This document shows positions 1 through 5,493 of a stretch of 5,493 nucleotides of DNA, one piece after another. Made by a program: the position numbers and the translations under genes. The stretch is taken from positions 1 to 5,493 of the forward strand of contig JARFQS010000279.1 of the NCBI GenBank assembly GCA_029287645.1, in the 5' to 3' direction. How positions within the stretch are numbered: the first letter of the stretch is position 1; every line of letters begins with the position of its first letter. The notes under the pieces are model-generated. The model did not search any database. It saw nothing but the letters and a program-made list of their open reading frames with translations, and was not told where the DNA came from. The stretch is from Thermoanaerobaculia bacterium. GTDB taxonomy: Bacteria > Acidobacteriota > Thermoanaerobaculia > Multivoradales > JAHEKO01.

Positions 1-276
1 CAGCGGGACTTGTGCTCGGACTTGGCGGCGACGTACCTGTCGGTGGTGAGTAACCGGATGAACGAGGTCATGAAGGTTCTGTCGATCATCGGTACGGTCT
101 TCATACCGCTGGGATTCATCGCCGGTCTCTACGGCATGAACTTCGATCCAGAGGCATCTCCCTTCAACATGCCAGAGCTGGGTTGGTACCTCGGCTATCC
201 CTTCGCGTTGATGCTCATGGGAGTGACCGCTCTCGGACTGCTGATCTACTTCTGGAAAAGGGGCTGGTTCCGCTAG
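1..276 (+). CDS. corA: CorA-family magnesium/divalent cation transporter, C-terminal fragment
   Basis: The open frame enters from the left edge, so only the last 91 residues are visible and the true start lies outside the window; the TTG at position 10 is an internal Leu codon, not a start. Two membrane segments are seen: about visible residues 25-43, followed at once by the YGMNF sequence (Gly-Met-Asn at nt 133-141), and about residues 63-86. The GMN motif after the first helix is the signature of the CorA family and forms the selectivity loop of the pentameric inner-membrane channel. The periplasmic loop contains NMPELGW, matching the acidic MPEL loop of the family, and the protein ends in a short basic tail (WKRGWFR), as usual for CorA. 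The large cytoplasmic N-terminal domain is off-window. It is convergent with the downstream operon and shows no functional tie to it. CorA members can carry Mg, Co, Ni or Zn, so the ion is not certain. Confidence 0.95.
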   Translation, partial: QRDLCSDLAATYLSVVSNRMNEVMKVLSIIGTVFIPLGFIAGLYGMNFDPEASPFNMPELGWYLGYPFALMLMGVTALGLLIYFWKRGWFR

Positions 277-388
277 CCGAGCACCCTGGCCCACAACATT
301 GCTGAAGCCGAAGCTCGGCGCGCGACGACGAAGTTGCGCCGACGGAGGCTAGTTCGTTTCGGCAAACTGGCTGCGTTCCAGCGCTCGA
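277..388. other. Convergent intergenic gap with overlapping small inverted repeats
   Basis: This 112-bp stretch separates the stop of the corA-like gene from the stop of the convergent barrel gene. It holds two inverted repeats that share one arm: GCCGA (307-311) with TCGGC (315-319), a 5-bp stem with a 3-nt loop, and TCGGCGC (315-321) with GCGCCGA (336-342), a 7-bp stem with a 14-nt loop. Neither is followed by a clear T tract on either strand, although the bases at 350-360 are mildly T-rich. A weak or factor-dependent transcription end for one or both genes would fit the position, but the sequence does not prove it. No gene or RNA is seen here. Confidence 0.4.
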
Positions 389-1666
389 CTACCAGTACCA
401 GACCAGCTGTATGGAGGCGCTGGGGCCTGCTGAGAGGAAGAGCTCTGGGATCTCGGTGGCCGCACCGCCAAATTCGGTGCCGCTGGAGCCAATTGGCAGA
501 TGGATGGCGCTCCAGAGCAGCAGGTTCTCCCGCAGGTCGTTCTGGAAGACCAGCTGAACCAGGGCACTCGGATCGGCGACGTTGACGAACGCGTTCGGGG
601 TCAGCAGAAACAGGGGATTCAGCTCGATCATGGCGCTCAGAGCCAGGTAGTGCTGGCCGAGGTTGAAGAGCTCGCCCCGCGCGATGCGCTTCAAGAGCTC
701 GGGGTTCTCCGCCAGGCAATCCGGGGAGTAGCAGCCATCGGACTGGCCAAACCCGTTGTAGAAATACTCGGCAACGCCACTGACGTTCTTGCTTCCCCAG
801 ATCCAGGAGTACGACAGGCTGGTGACGAGTGAGGCGACTGTCTCGTCTTCCCCGAACGAGACAGTGGCGTCCCCGCGCCATACCGCCCCACCTACGTTGA
901 GGTTCATCCCCCCACCGAGAAGAGGATCCCCGTAGTGCTGCGCAACGAGGGCGTCGTACTCGCTCGCACTCGCCATGTGGTGATACTTGAAGGCGAGTGA
1001 GCTCTGGTCGGCCTCCAGATCCTCCGTGATCGGATCGCGACGAAAGACCATCACGCCTTGTACGTCGTTGCCGCCCGACAAGAGGTACTGACCGTAGAGC
1101 ATGTCGTCGCCGGTCTTGAACTCCTTGTCCACCGCGGCCGGGTCGAACGGGTTGAAGATGTCCATCACGTTGTAGATCAGGCCGTTGCCCCAGGTGATGG
1201 CCTGCCGCCCGAACTTCACCACCGCATGGTCGCTGGCAAAGCCGACCGCCAACCGATCGAGACGTTGCAGAGCCGCCGACTTGCCCGAATCGGTGAAGAC
1301 GTAGGTCAGGTCGAAGAGCCGCGTGCGGTCATCCGGCAAGTGGGGAAAGAGAATTCTCAACTCAGGGGGGAGCTCTCGGGTGAACTCGAGACGATCGCCG
1401 TAGACGCCGATCAGCTGATAGTCGACGTCGAATCTCCAGCGGTCGCCTTCGGCCCGAAACAAGAACCGAGCGTCCAGGGCCGAGTCGATGGAGCTTGATC
1501 CGAACACCTCCCGAAAGGCGCTATCCGACGGGTAGGTAGTCAGGGCTACCTGTGGGCTGACGCGGCCGGTCAGACCGGCTGTGACTTCACCGCCAGAGGC
1601 ACCGCCCGCCGCCGCGACCATGGCAGCGACCAACACCGCCCCAGCTCGGAGACCGCGACCGTCCAT
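389..1666 (-). CDS. Outer-membrane beta-barrel (porin-like) protein, last gene of the transporter operon
   Basis: A 425-residue protein probably inserted in the outer membrane. Residues 1 to about 24 form a signal peptide (basic start MDGRGLRAG, then an Ala/Val-rich core and GGASGGE). The rest has alternating polar/hydrophobic strands typical of barrels, and the chain ends in WYW, the terminal aromatic recognised by the BAM machinery. A conserved-looking stretch at about residues 151-176 (KFGRQAITWGNG, then DIFNPFDP) resembles the GRQ...WG...D...P segment of several outer-membrane porin-like families, such as DUF1302-type proteins; family assignment is tentative. Cys312 and Cys317, the only cysteines, are five residues apart in an apparent loop and could form a disulfide. 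I chose the ATG at 1666 because it gives a clean signal peptide with TAGGT upstream; the in-frame ATG at 1714 would add 16 polar residues, overlap the ATPase gene and lacks a Shine-Dalgarno. It starts 7 nt after the ATPase stop, implying co-transcription. Pore, lipid acceptor and structural roles are all possible. Confidence 0.85.
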   Translation of the reverse strand: MDGRGLRAGAVLVAAMVAAAGGASGGEVTAGLTGRVSPQVALTTYPSDSAFREVFGSSSIDSALDARFLFRAEGDRWRFDVDYQLIGVYGDRLEFTRELPPELRILFPHLPDDRTRLFDLTYVFTDSGKSAALQRLDRLAVGFASDHAVVKFGRQAITWGNGLIYNVMDIFNPFDPAAVDKEFKTGDDMLYGQYLLSGGNDVQGVMVFRRDPITEDLEADQSSLAFKYHHMASASEYDALVAQHYGDPLLGGGMNLNVGGAVWRGDATVSFGEDETVASLVTSLSYSWIWGSKNVSGVAEYFYNGFGQSDGCYSPDCLAENPELLKRIARGELFNLGQHYLALSAMIELNPLFLLTPNAFVNVADPSALVQLVFQNDLRENLLLWSAIHLPIGSSGTEFGGAATEIPELFLSAGPSASIQLVWYW

Positions 1667-1671
1667 CCGAT

Positions 1672-1676
1672 ACCTA
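1672..1676 (-). promoter_or_regulatory. Shine-Dalgarno deciding the start of the barrel gene
   Basis: On the minus strand TAGGT lies with its AGG 6 nt before the ATG at 1666 and overlaps the TAG stop of the ATPase gene. No comparable purine-rich site precedes the upstream ATG at 1714. This supports the shorter product with an N-terminal signal peptide and suggests coupling to translation of the ATPase. Confidence 0.5.
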
Positions 1677-2366
1677 GGCTTCGTCTCGTCGCTCGTCGTC
1701 GACGATACGCCCATCGAGCATGTGAATCACGCGCCGTGCGTAGGCCATCACCCTCTGGTCGTGGGTGGCAATCACGAAGGTGGTCTTGTGGTGCTCATTG
1801 AGCTCGACGAAGAGCTCCATCAGCTGGTCGGAGGTCTGCGAGTCGAGGTTGGCGGTCGGCTCGTCGGCGAGCACCAACGCGGGCCGCGAGGCGATGGCCC
1901 GCGCCACTGCGACCCTCTGCTGCTGACCCCCCGACATCTGGGCCGGCAGGCGATCCCCGAGACCACCCAGACCCACCTCCTCCAGGAGCTCGAGTGAGCG
2001 CTTCCGCCGAGACGCGGCCGCAACGCCCTGGACCTCCATGACGAACTCGACGTTCTCGCGAGCTGTGAGCACCGGGATCAGGTTGTAGGCCTGAAACACG
2101 AAACCGATCTGGTGGAGACGCATCTCGGCCAGCTCGCCCTTGCTGAGGTTGTCGATGCGATCGCCGGCCAGGTAGATCTCTCCGCTGTCGGGTGTGTCGA
2201 GACCGCCGATGGCGTTGAGCAATGTGGTCTTGCCACCGCCCGAGGGTGCGGACAGACAGACGAAGCCGCCCTCGTTGATCTCGAGATCGACGTGGTCGAG
2301 GCCGGTGACCTCGAGATCACCCTGGCGGTAGGTCTTGCACAGATCGACACAGCGTACTGATTTCAT
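1674..2366 (-). CDS. ABC transporter ATPase, LolD/MacB type
   Basis: A 230-residue nucleotide-binding subunit, the usual length for LolD-like ATPases, which power FtsX-fold permeases from the cytoplasmic face of the inner membrane. Motifs in order: Walker A APSGGGKT at residues 40-47 (Lys46), Q-loop Gln92 in GFVFQAYNLIP, ABC signature MSGGQQQRVAVARA at 144-157, Walker B ALVLADEP at 163-170 with catalytic Glu169, D-loop TANLD at 171-175, and switch His202 in IATHDQ. The Q-loop phrase and ADEPTANLD are typical of the LolD/MacB/FtsE group. Two small departures from consensus are visible: Ala instead of Gly as the first Walker A residue, and Met instead of Leu opening the signature; neither should abolish activity. 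The start codon overlaps the stop of permease B in TAATG, with AGGTGGA just upstream. Position after two permeases makes it their shared motor. It is LolD-like, but the true housekeeping LolD may lie elsewhere, so no symbol is given. Confidence 0.95.
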   Translation of the reverse strand: MKSVRCVDLCKTYRQGDLEVTGLDHVDLEINEGGFVCLSAPSGGGKTTLLNAIGGLDTPDSGEIYLAGDRIDNLSKGELAEMRLHQIGFVFQAYNLIPVLTARENVEFVMEVQGVAAASRRKRSLELLEEVGLGGLGDRLPAQMSGGQQQRVAVARAIASRPALVLADEPTANLDSQTSDQLMELFVELNEHHKTTFVIATHDQRVMAYARRVIHMLDGRIVDDERRDEA

Positions 2367-3598
2367 TATTCCACCTGCGTAATGGCTCGCACCGGGTCGT
2401 ATCGGGAGGCCCGCCAGGCCGGTGACAGGCTGGCGAGAAACCCGAGGACGATCACGATGACATTGGCTAGGACGACGTCTTTCAGGTATAGGGCCGGATA
2501 GAGGACGCTAGCGGCGCCGAAGAACTCCATCCCCTCGCCGACGATCGATACGTCGATGCCGCTCTTGAGCGGCTCGATGGTGGCCCACGCCAGCAGGTTG
2601 CCGATGGCGAGGCCGAGAACAAGCAATAGCGTGGACTCCGCAACGATCTGGGTCAGGATGCTGCGCGGCGTCATACCGAGAGCGAGCATCAAGCCGATCT
2701 CACGAACCCGTTCGAAGACGGCCATCACCAGCGTATTGACGAGTCCGAACGAGAGGGCCAGGAAGATGACGACGATCCAGACGATCACGAAGCCGTCCAT
2801 CACCGCCAGCATCGAGCCGAGGTAGGTGTCGATCTCGTTCCAGGGCAGCACCTCGGTATCGGCCCCGGCGGCATCTGCGACCCTCCGGGTGAGCCCCTCG
2901 ACATCGCGGTAGTCCGTGCCCAGAATCGCCACTTCGGAGATCGCATCGCCGACACCGAGCAGGTTCTGAATCGTGCCCTGTCCGGCGAAGACGAACCCTT
3001 CCTCGTACTGATCCAGCTTCGAGTCGAAGATGCCGACAATGCGGAAGCCTCGATCGGCGATCTCGTTCTCCGGATCCTGCGTCATGATCACGACCCGCTT
3101 GCCCAGGTCGGTCTCCATCTTCTCCACCAGCTTGCGCCCTACCACCAGGCCCTTGTCGTCTGGAGATTCCAAGAAGCGTCCCTCGGTCATGTCGTCGGCA
3201 ACGAAGCTGACCCCCCGTTCCTGGTCAGGGTCGATCCCGACCAGGGTGACGCCGCGCGTGTCCTGCTCCGAGGAGATCACCGCCGGTACCCGCACGCGTG
3301 TCGACCAGGCAACGACCTCGGGGCGGCGCAGGGCCTCCAACAACTCGCCGCTCGGGGGCCCGATCACGTTCGAGATCGTGGGATCGTCGCGGAAATCCGG
3401 GTGGTGGACTTGAACGTGCCCCGGCAGGACGCTGATTCCGTCCTTGACCATCTCGTCCACCATGCCGCGCATCAGTGCCGTCATGAAGATCATCGCCCAG
3501 GTTCCGACGACGATCGCTGCCAGCATGATCAGCGTGCGACGGTGGTTACGCCACAAGTTGCGCCATGCGAGACGGAGGACGATCTTCATATCGCCCAT
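2366..3598 (-). CDS. ABC transporter permease B, FtsX/MacB (LolC/LolE-like) family
   Basis: A 410-residue inner-membrane protein with the four-helix FtsX/MacB/LolC plan. One helix lies at about residues 22-46, preceded by the cytoplasmic LAWRNLWRNHRRT element. A periplasmic domain of roughly 220 residues follows (MacB_PCD-like; it includes EGRFLESPDDKGLVVGRKL near 139-157). Three C-terminal helices lie near 267-291, 315-340 and 375-396. The FtsX-domain hallmark FERVREIGLMLALGMTPRS at about 295-313 is the cytoplasmic coupling element next to the ATPase. The open frame runs far upstream into permease A (to 4075), but the real start is the ATG at 3598: it overlaps the TGA of permease A (TGATG), has GAGGGC 6 nt upstream, and aligns the N-terminus with permease A. 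An ATG three codons later (3589) is a less likely alternative. The stop overlaps the ATPase start. It probably forms a heterodimer with permease A. It lacks a fused ATPase domain, unlike MacB, so LolC/LolE is the closer architecture. Cargo unknown. Confidence 0.93.
   Translation of the reverse strand: MGDMKIVLRLAWRNLWRNHRRTLIMLAAIVVGTWAMIFMTALMRGMVDEMVKDGISVLPGHVQVHHPDFRDDPTISNVIGPPSGELLEALRRPEVVAWSTRVRVPAVISSEQDTRGVTLVGIDPDQERGVSFVADDMTEGRFLESPDDKGLVVGRKLVEKMETDLGKRVVIMTQDPENEIADRGFRIVGIFDSKLDQYEEGFVFAGQGTIQNLLGVGDAISEVAILGTDYRDVEGLTRRVADAAGADTEVLPWNEIDTYLGSMLAVMDGFVIVWIVVIFLALSFGLVNTLVMAVFERVREIGLMLALGMTPRSILTQIVAESTLLLVLGLAIGNLLAWATIEPLKSGIDVSIVGEGMEFFGAASVLYPALYLKDVVLANVIVIVLGFLASLSPAWRASRYDPVRAITQVE
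2370..2376 (-). promoter_or_regulatory. Shine-Dalgarno of the ATPase gene inside permease B
   Basis: AGGTGGA on the minus strand lies in the last codons of permease B, with its AGG 7 nt before the ATPase ATG at 2366. Together with the TAATG stop/start overlap it supports efficient reinitiation at this junction. Confidence 0.55.
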
Positions 3599-4827
3599 CA
3601 CGCTGCCCTCATCGCCGCTACCGGTTCCATCCAGCGGAGTCGAAGGGCTGGGTAGAACGACGCGACCACACTCGCTGCGAGAACGATCAGGGGCCCCGTC
3701 AGCAGGCCGAGCACCGATACCGTCGGGTAGATCCGCCCCGGCAGGTTGAACTTGCCTCCCATCTCCTCGAGCCCCGGATAGGTGAAGCCGTTGAAGTGCA
3801 ACCACAGCACGAGCCCGCCACCGAGGAGGACCCCGAGGACCATGCCGACGATGCCCATCAGGGCCGTTTCCAACAGCACAAGCCGGCCGAGTCGGCCTGG
3901 AGTCACCCCTAGCGACATGACGATGCCGAACTCCTTGGTACGCTCGAGGACCGACATCAGCTGCGTGTTGAGCACGCTGAAGGCCACGAGGATGATGAGA
4001 ATGCCGTACATGAACCAGGCGCTGACAAAGTCGGCTTGAATCGCCTGTTTGAGCCCCGGCAGCAAGGCGTCCCAATCGTGGACCACCAGGTCCGCATCTG
4101 CGGGTAGAAGAGCCTCGACGCGCGCCTGTGTGGCTCCCACCTGAAGCAGCCCGGGTGCCATGACGACTACGGCGTGACCAGCGTCTCCCATGGCAAAGGC
4201 ATCTTGGAAGAATCCTAGAGGTACCTGGGCGAATCCCCGATCCATGTCGGGCACTCCGCTCTCGAAGATGCCGACCACATCGACGACCGCAGCAGCAAAC
4301 GAGCCATCGCGGCCACTGCCGATGAAGGTCAGCTCATCACCGACTCCGACTCGGAGGTTGCGCGCCAGAACGCTGCCGATGACGATCTCTTCCGCCATGG
4401 GATCGCTGAGGAAACCACCTTCTGTGACCAGGCCGGGCAGGCTCGAAACCAGGCTCTCGCGAGCTGGCTCGACACCCGTGATTTGAGCTCCGTAGCTTCG
4501 GTCGCCGCTCGAGATCAGGGCGAAGGCGGCGGCCCGGACCGCCACCTCCTCCGTTGCGAGGCCCTGCCGAAGATCGTCCGCGAGTTGCTTGGCATTCGGC
4601 ACGACCTGGCGAATCTTGAAGTCATCCTTGTAGCCGGGGGCCTGCACCTGGAGATGGCCCGTCTGCGCCTTCAGGGCGTTGACGATCATCATCTCGTACA
4701 TGCCGAGCTGCAACGAGATCATGAAGACCAGGAGGATGTTGGAGAAGACCATGGCGCCCACCGTCAGCCAGGTGCGGCGCTTGCGTCTCCAGAGGTTCCT
4801 CCAAGCGAGGCGGAATGTGATGTTCAT
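3598..4827 (-). CDS. ABC transporter permease A, FtsX/MacB (LolC/LolE-like) family
   Basis: A 409-residue inner-membrane protein, paralogous to the next gene. It opens with MNITFRLAWRNLWRRKRRT, a basic amphipathic cytoplasmic element, then a membrane helix at about residues 20-43. A large periplasmic domain (about 45-265, MacB_PCD-like) contains GFLSDPMAEEIVIGSVLAR near 138-156. Three further helices lie at about 268-292, 316-344 and 368-396. Between the second and third helices, LERTKEFGIVMSLGVTPGRL at about 294-313 is the FtsX-domain signature expected to contact the ATPase. The chain ends in a positively charged tail (RLRWMEPVAAMRAA), with the EPVAAMR phrase common at FtsX-permease C-termini. 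The gene begins 3 nt after the stop of the LolA-like gene, and its TGA overlaps the ATG of permease B. Such proteins act mechanically on a substrate on the periplasmic side of the inner membrane (lipoprotein release in LolC/LolE, mechanotransmission in MacB) rather than as classic channels. The substrate cannot be inferred from this sequence. Confidence 0.93.
   Translation of the reverse strand: MNITFRLAWRNLWRRKRRTWLTVGAMVFSNILLVFMISLQLGMYEMMIVNALKAQTGHLQVQAPGYKDDFKIRQVVPNAKQLADDLRQGLATEEVAVRAAAFALISSGDRSYGAQITGVEPARESLVSSLPGLVTEGGFLSDPMAEEIVIGSVLARNLRVGVGDELTFIGSGRDGSFAAAVVDVVGIFESGVPDMDRGFAQVPLGFFQDAFAMGDAGHAVVVMAPGLLQVGATQARVEALLPADADLVVHDWDALLPGLKQAIQADFVSAWFMYGILIILVAFSVLNTQLMSVLERTKEFGIVMSLGVTPGRLGRLVLLETALMGIVGMVLGVLLGGGLVLWLHFNGFTYPGLEEMGGKFNLPGRIYPTVSVLGLLTGPLIVLAASVVASFYPALRLRWMEPVAAMRAA
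3605..3610 (-). promoter_or_regulatory. Shine-Dalgarno deciding the start of permease B
   Basis: GAGGGC on the minus strand ends 6 nt before the ATG at 3598. It favours that codon over the next in-frame ATG at 3589 and over any start further upstream in the long open frame that runs through permease A. Confidence 0.55.
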
Positions 4828-4830
4828 CGA

Positions 4831-5493
4831 TCACTCACGCGGGTTCTGCAGGTTCGACCGGGTGAAGACATTGTCGGAGATATCGATGCCGAACTCGACT
4901 GCGTCGATGCGGAACTCCGTCCATTCGTCCGGCGTTTCCACCTTCCCCATGCGCTGGCGAGTGGCGATCGTCCGTCCCCCCATCTCGCCGATCTCGAGGC
5001 TCTCGAGGACCTTCACCAGGACGCCCTCCTGGTCGAAGTACTCCTGGGACACGAGGACGTCGTCGTCCCGAATGCGTAGTACTTCCTTGCCCCACACCAC
5101 CGCCGCCTCTTCGTGCGGCACCGACTCGATCACGTACACCGTGTGGCCTTCGTGCTCCTCCTGGTCCAGCAGGGTGTGGTCGTACTGGTCGACGATGTCA
5201 TCGGCTCGCGACACATCCTTGTTCGAGAAGTCGGAGCCCATCCAGCTCTGGCCCATCATCGACGAAGGAACCTTGATCACCCGGTTGACCTTCGGCGAGT
5301 AGGACCACATGTTGTTGTCGACCATCAACGTGCCGTTGCCGGCATCCTTCTTGGGTGCGGTCACCCGGACGAGCGACTTCTTCGGACCGCTGGTCCAGGA
5401 CTTCATCGACATCGTCCGCTCCCAGGACGGCCGATGGATGGTCATGGACATCTCGCCCTGCGAGGACTCACCTCGCCAATTGTCGATGGCGGC
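4831..5493 (-). CDS. LolA-like outer membrane lipoprotein-sorting protein, N-terminus off-window
   Basis: The reading frame runs in from the right edge with no stop, so the first ATG in the window (5451) is internal. 220 residues are visible; the missing part should be the signal peptide and a short N-terminal stretch. The visible start NWRGESSQGEMSMTI, the WSYSP phrase (visible residues 63-67), the SSMMGQSWMGSDFSNKD segment (77-93) and the C-terminal VFTRSNLQNP are recognisable features of the LolA_like family (PF17131, outer membrane lipoprotein-sorting protein). These have a half-open beta-barrel fold like LolA and LolB, with a hydrophobic cavity for acyl chains. Family knowledge suggests a soluble periplasmic carrier; this is not proved for the protein here, and a lipid other than lipoprotein acyl groups is possible. 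It is the first visible gene of the operon and ends 3 nt before permease A, consistent with receiving cargo from that permease pair. PF17131 relatives also occur beside RND/MMPL-type transporters, so the partner transporter varies. Confidence 0.9.
   Translation of the reverse strand, partial: AAIDNWRGESSQGEMSMTIHRPSWERTMSMKSWTSGPKKSLVRVTAPKKDAGNGTLMVDNNMWSYSPKVNRVIKVPSSMMGQSWMGSDFSNKDVSRADDIVDQYDHTLLDQEEHEGHTVYVIESVPHEEAAVVWGKEVLRIRDDDVLVSQEYFDQEGVLVKVLESLEIGEMGGRTIATRQRMGKVETPDEWTEFRIDAVEFGIDISDNVFTRSNLQNPRE

Noticed and set aside
273..881. 202-residue minus-strand open frame across the 3' end of the barrel gene
   Set aside because: Arg/Pro-rich composition, out of frame with the barrel, which has a signal peptide, strand pattern and C-terminal aromatic; it also runs through the intergenic gap without a plausible start site.
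1058..1498. 146-residue plus-strand open frame antisense to the barrel gene
   Set aside because: No motif, Val/Glu/Arg-rich shadow composition opposite a conserved part of the barrel protein.
1667..1714. Upstream ATG at 1714 as the start of the barrel gene
   Set aside because: It would put a polar 16-residue stretch before the signal peptide, overlap the ATPase gene by 41 nt, and has no ribosome site; the ATG at 1666 fits better.
3599..4075. N-terminal extension of permease B reading through the 3' part of permease A (would make a 569-residue protein)
   Set aside because: The extension is Arg/Gly/His-rich with no membrane or domain character, lies wholly inside permease A in another frame, and the ATG at 3598 has a good ribosome site and aligns with the paralogue's N-terminus.
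1674..4827. MacAB-type drug or peptide efflux pump
   Set aside because: MacB has ATPase and permease fused in one chain and works with a MacA adaptor and a TolC channel; here the ATPase is separate, there are two permeases, no adaptor is seen, and a LolA-like protein is present.
4483..5079. 198-residue plus-strand open frame antisense to permease A and the LolA-like gene
   Set aside because: It straddles the junction of two well-supported minus-strand genes, has low-complexity acidic/His composition and no recognisable motif; a typical shadow of GC-rich coding DNA.
4679..5302. 207-residue plus-strand open frame in the same area
   Set aside because: Ser/Arg/Thr-rich composition with no domain features, antisense to conserved coding sequence; a shadow frame.
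5449..5451. ATG at 5451 as the true start of the LolA-like protein
   Set aside because: The frame stays open to the window edge, and the upstream residues NWRGESSQGE match the family, so this Met is internal.

Overview
The window is GC-rich (about 60% by eye) bacterial DNA with dense coding and no sign of mobile elements. The encoded proteins (an outer-membrane beta-barrel, a LolA-like periplasmic protein and LolC/LolE/MacB-type permeases) point to a Gram-negative, two-membrane bacterium. The sequence alone does not let me name the lineage; a proteobacterial or similar diderm phylum would fit.

Layout: positions 1-276 (+) hold the C-terminal end of a CorA-family magnesium/divalent-cation channel with its GMN motif. 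A 112-bp convergent gap follows (277-388), with small inverted repeats but no convincing terminator. The rest, 389-5493, is one minus-strand operon, read right to left: a LolA-like outer-membrane lipoprotein-sorting protein (4831-5493, N-terminus beyond the window), FtsX/MacB-type permease A (3598-4827), paralogous permease B (2366-3598), a LolD/MacB-type ATPase (1674-2366) and an outer-membrane beta-barrel protein (389-1666). The junctions are a 3-nt gap, a 1-nt TGATG overlap, a 1-nt TAATG overlap and a 7-nt gap, so the five genes are almost certainly co-transcribed and largely translationally coupled. The operon promoter lies outside the window.

How they may work together (inference): two different permeases plus one ATPase resemble the LolC/LolE/LolD inner-membrane extractor. 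The LolA-like protein would be the soluble periplasmic carrier for a lipid or lipoprotein. The beta-barrel would sit at the outer membrane, where LolB sits in the classical Lol pathway. The set therefore looks like a self-contained, dedicated inner-to-outer-membrane conveyor. Its cargo cannot be read from the sequence. Each component belongs to a recognisable family; the part deserving attention is the combination, especially the barrel in the terminal position. CorA is convergent and probably functionally unrelated.
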